From Kitasatospora sp. NBC_01246 (GTDB lineage Bacteria; Actinomycetota; Actinomycetes; Streptomycetales; Streptomycetaceae), in assembly GCF_036226505.1 (NCBI RefSeq), contig NZ_CP108484.1, forward strand, positions 7,349,501-7,413,500: a stretch of DNA of 64,000 nucleotides, in the 5' to 3' direction. The position numbers were made by a program, and so were the translations under genes. Within the stretch, counting starts at the first letter, position 1. Every line of letters begins with the position of its first letter. Below the pieces are notes generated by a model. That model saw nothing but the letters and a program-made list of their open reading frames with translations. It ran no database searches and was not told the DNA's origin. Of this stretch, positions 34,055-41,408 are shown piece after piece.

Positions 34055-34899
34055 ACGCCCGTAGCCGCTGGCGGCTCGCCGCCAACACCACCGCGATCCT
34101 GGTGGCCGTCGTCACCGCCTTCCCGATCTTCTGGATGGTGCTGTCGGCCGTCAAGCCCAAGGGCGAGGTGCAGTCGCTGGATCCCAGGCCGTGGACCGCC
34201 CACCCCACGCTGGAGAGCTTCCGGCAGGTGCTGAGCGTCGACGGGTTCGGCCGCTACTTCCTCAACAGCCTGGTCATCGCGCTCTCGGTGGTGGTGCTGT
34301 CGGCACTGGTGGTCTTCCTGGCGGCGGTGGCGGTGACCCGCTTCCGCTTCCGGTTCCGCACCACGATCATGGTGATGTTCCTGATCGCCCAGATGATCCC
34401 GGTCGAGGCGCTGACCATTCCGCTGTTCTTCATGTTCCGCGACGCCGGCCGGGTCGCCCCGGGCATCGGCCTCAACACCCTGGCCTCGCTGATCCTGGTG
34501 CAGCTGGCCTTCTCACTGCCGTTCGGCATCTGGATGATGCGCGGTTTCGTCGCCGCGGTCCCGGTCTCCATCGAGGAGGCCGCCCAGATCGACGGTGCCA
34601 GCCGGACCCGCATCCTGTGGCGGATCCTGCTGCCACTGGTGGCCCCCGGTCTGGCGGCGACCAGCGTGTTCTCCTTCATCGCGGCGTGGAACGACTTCGT
34701 CTTCGCCAAGACCTTCATCATCAGCGCCACCGAGAACCAGACGCTCCCCTCGGCGCTGCTGGTGTTCTTCAAGCCGGACGAGAACGACTGGGGCGGCATC
34801 ATGGCGGCGTCCACCCTGATGACCGTGCCGGTACTGATCTTCTTCATCGCGGTGCAGCGCAAGCTGGTCTCCGGGCTGGCGGGCGCCGTGAAGGACTGA
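34051..34899 (+). CDS. Carbohydrate ABC importer permease 2
   Basis: The 282-residue MalG-type permease has six helices (TTAILVAVVTAFPIFWMVLSAVKP first) and the EAA loop SIEEAAQIDGASRTRILWRILLP. It overlaps permease 1 by 4 bp, which implies translational coupling and equal stoichiometry. An 18-bp hairpin ends the operon about 90 bp downstream. Regulation is probably by the divergent IclR protein. Confidence 0.93.
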   Translation: MNARSRWRLAANTTAILVAVVTAFPIFWMVLSAVKPKGEVQSLDPRPWTAHPTLESFRQVLSVDGFGRYFLNSLVIALSVVVLSALVVFLAAVAVTRFRFRFRTTIMVMFLIAQMIPVEALTIPLFFMFRDAGRVAPGIGLNTLASLILVQLAFSLPFGIWMMRGFVAAVPVSIEEAAQIDGASRTRILWRILLPLVAPGLAATSVFSFIAAWNDFVFAKTFIISATENQTLPSALLVFFKPDENDWGGIMAASTLMTVPVLIFFIAVQRKLVSGLAGAVKD

Positions 34900-34990
34900 C
34901 CCGCGAGGAAGGGGCCGAGGCGGGTGACAGCGGCCCGGTCACGGGAGTGGGGTCCCGGGCCGGGCACGTGCCGACGGGCGACCCGCCCGG

Positions 34991-35029
34991 ACCGCGGGGG
35001 CGGTGGGCCCGGCCCACCGCCCCCGCGGT
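34991..35029. terminator. Bidirectional terminator hairpin
   Basis: Positions 34991-35008 and 35012-35029 form a perfect 18-bp stem with a 3-nt loop. It separates the ABC-importer operon from the converging VOC-protein gene and can end both. Confidence 0.8.
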
Positions 35030-35046
35030 GCGGAGCGGGCAGGAGC

Positions 35047-35883
35047 TCAGATCGTCGTCCGGTCGGTCGGGTCCGGGTTCGGTCCCGGGTTCGGGTCCGG
35101 GCCCGGATCAGCCGGTTCGCCCGGAGGGACGGAGATCAGGGTGAACACCGCCCCGCCGTCGTCCCGCACCACCGCGAGCCGCCCGTACGGGGTCGGCTCG
35201 GGCCCGTCCAGCACGCTCCCGCCGAGCCGGACCGCCCGCTCCACCGTCCGGTCGGTGTCCGCCGCCCCGAAGTACACCGCCCAGAAGGCCGGTGGGCCGT
35301 CCGGGTCGATGCCCGGGTCCCCGCCGATCCCGCCGACCGGCTGCCCGCCGACCCGGAAGACCGTGTGGTCGGCCGCGGCGGCGTCGTACTCGTAGCCGAA
35401 GACCCGGCCGTAGAAGTCCCGGGCGGTGTCCGGCGCCGGGGAGAGCTGATCGTTCCAGGCGACCGTGCCGGGTTCGTTCACCAGGCCGGCCCCCGGGTTG
35501 AGCGACCCCTGCCAGAGCCCGAAGACCGCACCGAGCGGGTCCACCGCGAGCACCCCGCGCGCCTGGTCGGGCACGTCGAACGGCTCGAAGACGACCAGTC
35601 CGCCCGCCTCCTGGACCAGTCCGGCCGTCCGGTCGGCGTCGTCCACCGCGAGGTAGGTCGTCCAGGCCGGCCGTCCCTGCCCGTCGACCTCCCGGCGCGA
35701 CCTGATCCCCGCCACCTGCACCCCGCGCACCGTCGCCACCAGGTACTCGTCACCGGCCGGGCCGGTCGGCACGTACTCCCAGCCGAACAGTCGGCCGTAG
35801 AACCGTCGTGCCCGCTCGACGTCCGGCGCGGCCAGTTCGGCCCAGCACGGGACTCCCTCGTGGTACCTGCCGGCCTTCGGCAT
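35047..35883 (-). CDS. Two-domain VOC (glyoxalase-like) protein
   Basis: The 278-residue protein contains two glyoxalase/VOC modules, the first starting GVPCWAELAAPDVERARRFYGRLFGWEY and the second at WNDQLSPAPDTARDFYGRVFGYEYD. This is the actinomycete CFP-30/hydroxylase-like type, with unknown substrate. A GGAGG sits 5 nt before ATG 35883, so that start is preferred to 35895. The last 25 residues are a Pro/Asp/Asn-rich repeat (PDPNPGPNPDP). It lies 96 bp downstream of the AlkB-like gene in the same direction. Confidence 0.88.
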   Translation of the reverse strand: MPKAGRYHEGVPCWAELAAPDVERARRFYGRLFGWEYVPTGPAGDEYLVATVRGVQVAGIRSRREVDGQGRPAWTTYLAVDDADRTAGLVQEAGGLVVFEPFDVPDQARGVLAVDPLGAVFGLWQGSLNPGAGLVNEPGTVAWNDQLSPAPDTARDFYGRVFGYEYDAAAADHTVFRVGGQPVGGIGGDPGIDPDGPPAFWAVYFGAADTDRTVERAVRLGGSVLDGPEPTPYGRLAVVRDDGGAVFTLISVPPGEPADPGPDPNPGPNPDPTDRTTI

Positions 35884-35979
35884 GCCGTCCTCCAAGCCCT
35901 GGCGGACCCCTCGGCCAGCCTCCGCGACCCCCGGCCCCCCGGCAACCGGGACGCCCGGCCCGCTCCCGGCCGTGGCTGC

Positions 35980-36621
35980 TCAGGCCACCCCGCGCGGCCG
36001 GAACTGGACGCTGATCCGCGGCCCCACCGGCCGGGCGGTCTTGGCGATCGCGTGCTCCCACGTCCGCTGGCACGACCCGCCCATGACCAGCAGGTCCCCG
36101 TGCCCGACAGGGTGCCGGACGACGGGCCCGCCGCCCCCGCGCGGGCGCAGCAGCAACGTCCGGGGCTCGCCCACCGAGACGATCGCGACCATGGTGTCCT
36201 CGCGGTCCCCGCGCCCGATCCGGTCACCGTGCCAGGCCACGCTGTCGCGCCCGTCCCGGTAGTAGCAGAGCCCCAGGGTCCGGAACGGCTCGCCCAGTTC
36301 CTCCGCGTAGTGTGCGCTCAGCGCCGCCCGGGCCGCGCCCAGCAGCGGGTGCGGCGGCGCGTCGCGCTCCCCGTAGGACGCGAGCAGCCGTGGCACCTCC
36401 ACCACCCGCTCGTACATCTCCCGCCGCTCGGCCCGCCACGGCACCTCGGCCGCCAGCTGTTCGAACAGCCCGGTCGCCCCGCGCACCCACCCGGGCAGCA
36501 GGTCCACCCAGGCGCCGGCGCCCAGGACCTCCCGCCGTACCCCCGTGAGAGGCCCCAGCGCGGCCCCGCCCCCGTCGGCGTCGTCGAACAGCGAGGGCTG
36601 GAGGTGCAGGGTGCTCGGCAT
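35980..36621 (-). CDS. alkB: AlkB-like 2-oxoglutarate/Fe(II) dioxygenase
   Basis: This 213-residue protein has the AlkB metal triad: WHGDRIG (HxD) and the distal His in TWEHAIAKT, followed by RISVQFRPR for 2-oxoglutarate. LCYYRDGRDSVAWHGD and SVGEPRTLLLRPRG are also typical. AlkB proteins oxidatively remove methyl groups from 1-methyladenine and 3-methylcytosine in DNA and RNA. Two overlapping LexA-like boxes lie 21-48 bp upstream of the ATG, which suggests SOS induction rather than the Ada control known in E. coli. The gene is single, without an ada or ogt neighbour. Confidence 0.9.
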   Translation of the reverse strand: MPSTLHLQPSLFDDADGGGAALGPLTGVRREVLGAGAWVDLLPGWVRGATGLFEQLAAEVPWRAERREMYERVVEVPRLLASYGERDAPPHPLLGAARAALSAHYAEELGEPFRTLGLCYYRDGRDSVAWHGDRIGRGDREDTMVAIVSVGEPRTLLLRPRGGGGPVVRHPVGHGDLLVMGGSCQRTWEHAIAKTARPVGPRISVQFRPRGVA

Positions 36622-36641
36622 GGATCCAGCCTACGCCGTTA

Positions 36642-36669
36642 TCGAACGTATGCTCGAACAATTGTTTCG
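36642..36669. promoter_or_regulatory. Two overlapping LexA (SOS) boxes upstream of alkB
   Basis: TCGAACGTATGCTCGA (36642-36657) matches the actinobacterial SOS box TCGAAC-n4-GTTCGA with one mismatch. TCGAACAATTGTTTCG (36654-36669) overlaps it by 4 bp with two mismatches in the right half. They lie 21-48 bp before the alkB start, where a bound LexA would cover the promoter. Confidence 0.7.
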
Positions 36670-37023
36670 GGTGCGGGCTCCCGCTGCGGGGGCCTCCGCT
36701 CGCCGCCTGCTTCACGGGGGCGGCGATCCGCGCTTCGATTTCACCCGTCACCGAGGTGAGCGCGAAGGCGTTCGCTCACATGGCGCCGTCGTCGAGCTCC
36801 GCCTGGTCGCGGCCAGTGGGTGAGCGGGGTGCCGGGGAAATCGCCGCGCGGGTGGTGGAGAAGAGCCTCTTCGGAGGGCTCGACGCGCTCGCCGACTGTT
36901 CGATGTCTGACATGCGGCGGCCGAATAGCGGTGATATGACTCGTTTGTCCGCCGCCCACCTCCGGGCGGCGCGGTTCACCGCGTGGCCACCGACGGTCGG
37001 TCGGCCGGCGGGAGGAGGACACC
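36670..37023. other. Gene-free region between alkB and the SHOCT-protein gene
   Basis: No gene is supported here. An imperfect inverted repeat (GTGAG at 36756-36760 with CTCAC at 36775-36779) could form a hairpin. The last 120 bp are AT-richer (around 36900-36945) and probably contain the promoter of the downstream gene. Nothing else stood out. Confidence 0.4.
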
Positions 37024-37443
37024 GTGGACGACTACCCGTTGCTCAACCTGTTCTGGACGATGCTGGAGCTCTTCCTCTTCATCCTCTGGTTCTTCCTGCT
37101 GTTCAAGATCATCTCGGATATCTTCCGCAGTCATGACATGGGCGGTTGGGGCAAGGCCGGCTGGCTGATCTTCGTGATCCTGCTGCCCTTCCTCGGCGTC
37201 TTCGTCTACCTGATCGCGCGCGGCAGATCGATGGGCGAGCGCGACCTGGAGCAGGCGAAGCAGGCCGACGCCGCCTTCAAGGCGTACGTCAAGGAGGCGG
37301 CCGCCGGTGAGGGCGGCGGTACCGGTACCGCTGGCGGGGCGGGCAGCCATGTCGACGAACTGGCCAAGCTCGCCGGCCTCAGGAGCAGCGGGGCGATCTC
37401 CGAGGAGGAGTTCCGGAAGGCGAAGGAGATCCTGCTCTCCTGA
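37024..37443 (+). CDS. PLDc_N-SHOCT membrane protein
   Basis: The 139-residue protein has a PLDc_N-type double-helix membrane hairpin (LFWTMLELFLFILWFFLLFKIISDIFRS and WLIFVILLPFLGVFVYLIARG). A charged linker follows, then a C-terminal SHOCT motif (LAKLAGLRSSGAISEEEFRKAKEILL). SHOCT segments are short oligomerisation modules; the function of this common actinomycete architecture is unknown. GTG 37024 follows GGAGGAG. Confidence 0.85.
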   Translation: MDDYPLLNLFWTMLELFLFILWFFLLFKIISDIFRSHDMGGWGKAGWLIFVILLPFLGVFVYLIARGRSMGERDLEQAKQADAAFKAYVKEAAAGEGGGTGTAGGAGSHVDELAKLAGLRSSGAISEEEFRKAKEILLS

Positions 37444-37615
37444 CGCCGGGCCGCACCGGCGGGTCGTGGGCATCGCGCCGCGGCCCGCCGGTGCCGTCCG
37501 TCGACGGGCGGTGTGCCGAGTGCCGTGTGCCGTGTGCCGTGCGTGCCGCGGGTGCGGACGCGCCGCCGCCCCGGTCCCGGGCGGGCGGTGTCCGGGGCCG
37601 GGGTCCGGGGCCGGT

Positions 37616-37870
37616 TCAGACCTTGGCCCGCCGACGGGCGAGGAAGTACCCGATGACCAGCCCGACGGCCAGCGTCACGGTGAGGACCGCCCACAGCGGC
37701 AGGGTGACGGTGGCGATCCAGAGGGTGATGGAGACCGATCCGGTATTGGCTGCGATGAACCAGATGGCCAGCACCGCGAGGACGGCGACCGCGATCGTAC
37801 GCATCCGCACCTCGCGGCCCTTGACCGTGACGGTCGGCGGAGCGTGCGGCGGAGGAGTGTTCTGCGCCAT
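37616..37870 (-). CDS. LapA-domain (DUF1049) small membrane protein
   Basis: This protein of about 84 residues has two transmembrane helices. The second half, NTGSVSITLWIATVTLPLWAVLTVTLAVGLVIGYFLARRR, fits the LapA/DUF1049 domain, whose E. coli member acts with LapB in envelope regulation; in actinomycetes its role is unknown. Start at ATG 37870 (MAQNTPPPHAPP) is preferred; the frame upstream is low-complexity. It converges on the SHOCT gene, with about 170 bp between them. Confidence 0.75.
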   Translation of the reverse strand: MAQNTPPPHAPPTVTVKGREVRMRTIAVAVLAVLAIWFIAANTGSVSITLWIATVTLPLWAVLTVTLAVGLVIGYFLARRRAKV

Positions 37871-38084
37871 GTCCCCAGTATGGTGCGACCCGCCGACCGG
37901 GGCCCGTTCGGAGCAATCCGGCCGCCGGCTCTCCGCCCGCCGACCGCCCGGCCCGGCCTCCCCGTGTCGCGCCGGGCGCCCGGTGCTGCCCCGGCTCGAC
38001 CGGTCGTCGTCGCTCGTTGTCACGGGCGCGGTCGAGTGGTGCCGGGGTTCCGCCGGGTCCGTCTCCCGTTGCCGCCCACTCGAT

Positions 38085-38114
38085 TTCTGACCAGGCGTGA
38101 TGTCCTGCTAATGT
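38085..38114 (+). promoter_or_regulatory. Promoter of small RNA copy 3
   Basis: TTCTGA (38085-38090), an 18-bp spacer and TAATGT (38109-38114) are followed by 1 nt and CTTCC, exactly as before copies 1 and 2. The -10 is the closest of the three to TANNNT consensus. Predicted start near G38122. Confidence 0.6.
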
Positions 38115-38121
38115 TCTTCCC

Positions 38122-38264
38122 GTCGAGAGGAAATGATCTCTCGGTCAGGCGTCAGAGGTGCTACTGGAGCACGTCCTACTTTCAGTAGGAAGAGTCCGTT
38201 CGACCCGGGCCTGGCGCTCCATTCCAAGGCGGCCGCTCCCCATCGGGGGCGGCCGCCTTGTTCG
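38122..38264 (+). ncRNA. Repeated structured small RNA, copy 3
   Basis: The core at 38116-38225 is homologous to the two copies near 30 kb, but diverged. The 5' hairpin is now CGAGAG-GAAATGAT-CTCTCG, a compensated change from the copy 1 stem. The closing stem GCGTCAG/CTGGCGC and hairpin CCTAC-TTTCA-GTAGG are unchanged, and the second hairpin keeps its stem GTGCT/AGCAC with loop ACTGG. Changes in the core fall mainly in loops, junctions or paired positions with compensation. Its terminator has a different sequence. It lies 8 kb from the tandem pair, on the same strand, ahead of the roadblock cluster. Confidence 0.75.
38226..38259 (+). terminator. Intrinsic terminator of small RNA copy 3
   Basis: Positions 38226-38240 and 38245-38259 form a 15-bp stem with one G-U pair and loop CATC, then GTTCGTT. 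The sequence is unrelated to the terminators of copies 1 and 2 while the position relative to the core is the same. Confidence 0.8.
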
Positions 38265-38270
38265 TTCCCT

Positions 38271-38302
38271 CGGACTGCCGGACTGCCGGACTGCCGGACT
38301 GC
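38271..38302. repeat. Four tandem copies of an 8-bp unit
   Basis: CGGACTGC occurs four times without gaps at 38271, 38279, 38287 and 38295. It lies just after the copy 3 terminator and is not in any supported gene. Likely a slippage product. Confidence 0.8.
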
Positions 38303-38808
38303 CCCGGGAGTCGGCGCCGGCCGGACGGGGTGCCCTCTCCCCGGCTGCCGCCGCTTCGTCGCCCAGGGTGGCGGCTGCGTCCGGCCGAACGAGTCGATCT
38401 CATGGGCCCGCACGCGGTCGGCCACGTGATCATCCTGATCGCCCGCTGCCCCGGCTCGGTGGCCGGACGGCACCTCGGTGGGGCGAGCGTGGCGTGATAC
38501 GGCCCTACCGCACATCCCGTCCGAAACCCTCCGTCGTGGCCGACAACCGGCCAAGGTCGCGCCCCTGGTCGCCTCCCGGGCTGGTCGGCAGCCGGTCGCC
38601 CGGCCAGCGGCTTCGCCGTGAGCGATAATCTGACGATGCGTCACAGGATGGCTGAAAGTGGCCTGCTGCGGTGTGAATATGCCATTGGAATGTTCGTCAT
38701 ATGGAATCCGGCAGTAGCCTTCCGTGTCGAAGCCGCCACTGGTCGTGGTGGACCGGCCGGTGCCGACCGAGCGCTCCCGGCCGTACCGAACCCTCCGAAG
38801 GAGCCCGA
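38303..38808. other. Gene-free region before the roadblock cluster
   Basis: No open frame here looks like a protein. The stretch at about 38630-38710 is clearly less GC-rich than the rest and probably holds the promoter of the roadblock cluster; AAGGAG at 38798-38803 is the ribosome binding site of its first gene. No operator was recognised. Confidence 0.4.
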
Positions 38809-39192
38809 GTGCCGGGTATCGACGAATGCCTCTCCGGGGCGATGGCGATCGCCGGTGCCCGGGCTGCCAGTCTGATCGACTGGAGCAGCGGGCTCGCCCT
38901 CGGCAGCATCGGGATCAGCCCCAGCGGGGACCACGACACCTCGGCCGCCGAAGCAACCGACCTGGTACGGGCGGCTGTTGAGAGCCAGACCTTCACCGGG
39001 GCGGAGGACCGGCAAGCGCCGTTGCAGGACATCATCGTCACTGCGGGCCGCAGTTACCACCTGTTGTGCTTCATTGACACCGTCTTCGACAGCCGGCTCG
39101 TCCTGCATCTCTGGCTCGACCGGACCGAGGGCAACCTGGCTGCGGCGCGCTACCGCCTCCAGGGCCTCGCCGAGGAACTGGTGCTCGGATGA
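38809..39192 (+). CDS. Roadblock/LC7-like protein A
   Basis: The 127-residue protein has the small alpha/beta roadblock/LC7 pattern: VPGIDECLSGAMAIAGARAASLIDWSSGLALGSIG, then DIIVTAGRSYHLLCFIDTVFDSRLVLHLWLDRTEGNLAAARYRLQGLAEEL. Roadblock proteins dimerise and regulate small GTPases; in Streptomyces conservons they accompany a kinase, DUF742 and GTPase. None of those partners is here. GTG 38809 follows AAGGAG at 38798. The stop overlaps the ATG of a 45-codon ORF in ATGA. Confidence 0.85.
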   Translation: MPGIDECLSGAMAIAGARAASLIDWSSGLALGSIGISPSGDHDTSAAEATDLVRAAVESQTFTGAEDRQAPLQDIIVTAGRSYHLLCFIDTVFDSRLVLHLWLDRTEGNLAAARYRLQGLAEELVLG

Positions 39193-39326
39193 CGAACACG
39201 ATCGTGAATCCGGCCACCCCTTCGGCCTCGGTCGGTCCTGCGAACTGCGCGGATGTCCGTCCGGCCCCCGCCGTCGTGTTTCGGCCGTCCGGGCGCAAGC
39301 CTGTCGCCCACCGGCGGTCGGCATGA
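39189..39326 (+). CDS. 45-residue ORF coupled on both sides
   Basis: ATG 39189 overlaps the stop of roadblock protein A (ATGA) and its own TGA (39324-39326) overlaps the ATG of the next gene (ATGA at 39323). The product starts MTNTIVNPATPSASVGP and ends KPVAHRRSA; it is Pro/Ala-rich, mostly unstructured and basic at its end. No family is recognised. The double overlap suggests a real coupled gene, but the ORF could also just pass ribosomes to the next start. The only alternative is that the next gene begins inside an untranslated gap. Confidence 0.5.
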   Translation: MTNTIVNPATPSASVGPANCADVRPAPAVVFRPSGRKPVAHRRSA

Positions 39327-40753
39327 GCGGCCTCGTCCTGCCCCCGGTGGGCGTCCTCACCCCGGGGCGGCTCGGGCGGAACCCGGGTGAGGCGGTCACC
39401 AGGCTCGCCGAGGGCCGGTTGACCGGCGTTCTGCGCGGGCCCGCGGGGGCTCTCTACTTCGCCGACGGACTGGTGGTGCACGCCGAGTCCGACCACAGCC
39501 CCGATCTGGCCGCCCTGCTGACCGGGTGCGGCCGGATCACCCCCGAGGCGTGGCGGGACACCGTCCGGAGCTTCGGTCCCCAGTGCCGGGTCGGTGAGGC
39601 ACTGGTGGAACAACGCAGCCTCAACCGGGGCGAGTTGGAGATCTGCCATCTCGGCGCGCTGTACGACGCCGCGTTCTTCGTCCTGGACTGCGCCGGCGCC
39701 GCGTCATGGAACGCCGCCGCCTGGGCCTCCGGTGCGGCGGAGGCGGCCGGATCGGTCGGGGCGGCCGCACCGACCCGGCCGGGCGGGCTCGCCGGACCGT
39801 CGAGGGCGGGGTGCTGGTCCTTCGAATCCGGCGTGCGGCACTGGCTCGGGCCGGTCTCGGCGGTGAGCGCCTTCCGGCTCTGCCGGGAGGTCGACCGCCG
39901 CCGTCGGTTGCTCGAACGGATCTGGCCGTGGCCCCAAGTCGACACCGCGCCGGTCCGCCCGGTGGCCTGCGAAGCGGTCGGGGCCGGTCGTGCTGTCGGC
40001 GCTGCCGGGGCTGTCGCCGCTCGGGAGTCCGACGGGTTCCGTGCGGCGCACGAAGCTCACGAGGGGCGCGTTGTCGGTGAGGTTCACAACGCCCACGAGG
40101 CGCGTGCGGCACGGGAGTTCGGGGAGCGACGACCAGCTGTCGAGGGTGGCCGGGCCGATCGGGAGGTGTGGGCGGCGGCGCCCACCCGGGTGGTCCGCCG
40201 CCGGCCGAGCCGGCACCAGCGTGAGTTGCTCGACCACGTGGACGGCCGAAGAACCCCGGCGGAGCTGGCCCGGCTGCTCGGGCGCTCGGCCTTCGCGACC
40301 ACGGCGGACATCCGCCGGCTCGCCGCCGCCGGGCTGCTCGCCACCCCCGGAGGTGCTGTCCCTGGCGCCGGTGCCCCTGGAAGACCCGCCCCGGGAGGCG
40401 GTGCCCCGGGACGCGCCGCGCCTCGGCACGCCGCCCAGGCACCGGTGGCGCCCGGTATCGCTGCGCACGTCTCCGCCGGGCACGCGCCGGCCGGAGCCGG
40501 GGCGCTCGGGGGCCTGCCGGCCGCCGCGACCGTGCCGGCCGGGCGGTCCGCCGCCGGTCACCCGCCGGTCGGCCGTACCGGTGGGCTGCACCGCCGCGTC
40601 CCCGGGGCCGCGCTGGCCGGGCTCGTCCCGGCGGGGGCCACCCGCTCCGCCGCCTTTCCACCGACCCCGGCAGCGACCCACCCGCTGACCGTTCCAGACC
40701 CGGACATCGCGCTGCTGACCCGGGTCCGAGACCTTCTGGAGGCCCGACTTTGA
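39323..40753 (+). CDS. DUF4388-like / winged-helix protein of the roadblock cluster
   Basis: The 476-residue protein begins with a DUF4388/PATAN-like domain (about residues 20-110: AVTRLAEGRLTGVLRGPAGALYFADGLVVHAESD). A middle helical region follows (LCREVDRRRRLLERIWPW), and then a winged-helix-like segment near residues 292-335 (RHQRELLDHVDGRRTPAELARLLG ... DIRRLAAAGLLATPG). The last 130 residues are Ala/Gly/Pro-rich, with repeated GAPGR units, ending in LLTRVRDLLEARL. DUF4388 domains occur beside roadblock and GTPase genes in bacterial signalling, so a scaffold or regulator role is inferred. The central part also has a His/Ala/Glu repeat (AHEAHE, NAHEARAA). Confidence 0.8.
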   Translation: MSGLVLPPVGVLTPGRLGRNPGEAVTRLAEGRLTGVLRGPAGALYFADGLVVHAESDHSPDLAALLTGCGRITPEAWRDTVRSFGPQCRVGEALVEQRSLNRGELEICHLGALYDAAFFVLDCAGAASWNAAAWASGAAEAAGSVGAAAPTRPGGLAGPSRAGCWSFESGVRHWLGPVSAVSAFRLCREVDRRRRLLERIWPWPQVDTAPVRPVACEAVGAGRAVGAAGAVAARESDGFRAAHEAHEGRVVGEVHNAHEARAAREFGERRPAVEGGRADREVWAAAPTRVVRRRPSRHQRELLDHVDGRRTPAELARLLGRSAFATTADIRRLAAAGLLATPGGAVPGAGAPGRPAPGGGAPGRAAPRHAAQAPVAPGIAAHVSAGHAPAGAGALGGLPAAATVPAGRSAAGHPPVGRTGGLHRRVPGAALAGLVPAGATRSAAFPPTPAATHPLTVPDPDIALLTRVRDLLEARL

Positions 40754-40787
40754 ACCTCTCTCCGCCCGCGACTCCGTCCTCACGGCC

Positions 40788-41240
40788 ATGAGGCGGGCGC
40801 TCAAGCAGCGTGTCGGAAGGAGACAACTGATCGCCTTGGAGACCGAGCTGCTGGCCGAACTCCGCGCCCTCAAGCATCGGGTACCGCATCTCGCGGGCGG
40901 GCTGGTGGCCAGCGTGGACGGCCTGCTGGTCGCCCACGACACCCACGGGACCGAACCCTCGGGCCTGGCGGCGATGACGGCGGCCTCCCTCGGCCTGGCG
41001 CAGCGGCTCGCCGACACGACCGGGCAGGGCGACTTCCGGGAGTCGCTGGTCCGCGGCGAGCACGGCTACGTCGCCACCTACGCGGCCGGCGGAAGCTGTG
41101 TGCTGACCCTTCTGGCGCACCCGGACGTGAACGTGGGCCGGCTGCACCTGGAGGCCAGGCGCTCCGCCGGGCGCATCGCCGAGCTCCTCGCCGACTCCCT
41201 CGCGCCCAAGGACGTGCGGGAGTCCAAGGAGGTGGGCTGA
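40788..41240 (+). CDS. Roadblock/LC7 protein B
   Basis: This 150-residue protein has a clear roadblock domain: ELRALKHRVPHLAGGLVASVDGLLVAHDT, then LAAMTAASLGLAQRLADTTGQGDFRESLVRGEHGYVATYAAGGSCVLTLLAHPDVNVGRLHLEARRSA. The ATG at 40788 is taken, but GGAAGGAG (40815-40822) lies inside it; TTG 40836 would give a shorter protein beginning LETELLAELRALK and fits the domain well. It follows the DUF4388-like gene by 34 bp, so it is in the same operon. Confidence 0.85.
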   Translation: MRRALKQRVGRRQLIALETELLAELRALKHRVPHLAGGLVASVDGLLVAHDTHGTEPSGLAAMTAASLGLAQRLADTTGQGDFRESLVRGEHGYVATYAAGGSCVLTLLAHPDVNVGRLHLEARRSAGRIAELLADSLAPKDVRESKEVG

Positions 41241-41275
41241 CCGCCCGCCGCCCGAAGCACCACCCGCCGACCGGC

Positions 41276-41341
41276 GACCTGTCGACGGCAGACCGGTCGA
41301 TGGACAGATCTGTCGACGGGCAGACCTGTCGACGTGTCGAC
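41276..41341. repeat. CTGTCGACG-type short repeats between roadblock genes
   Basis: Four copies of (C/T)(T/G)GTCGAC(G) occur in 66 bp, two of them within a longer unit CAGAYCTGTCGACG. Each contains the palindrome GTCGAC. The spacing is roughly 15-30 bp. They lie in the only sizeable gap (168 bp) of the roadblock cluster, directly before its last gene. Confidence 0.65.
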
Positions 41342-41408
41342 TTCCGACCTTCCCCACCTATCGACGTCCCACCGATCCCCAACCCACGAACGAACCGGAG
41401 AAACCGAC

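Noticed and set aside
29993..38225. The three repeated cores as a mobile element, attachment site or protein-coding repeat
   Set aside because: There are no terminal repeats, target duplications or transposase. Open frames through the cores are not maintained with synonymous changes, whereas the base pairing is.
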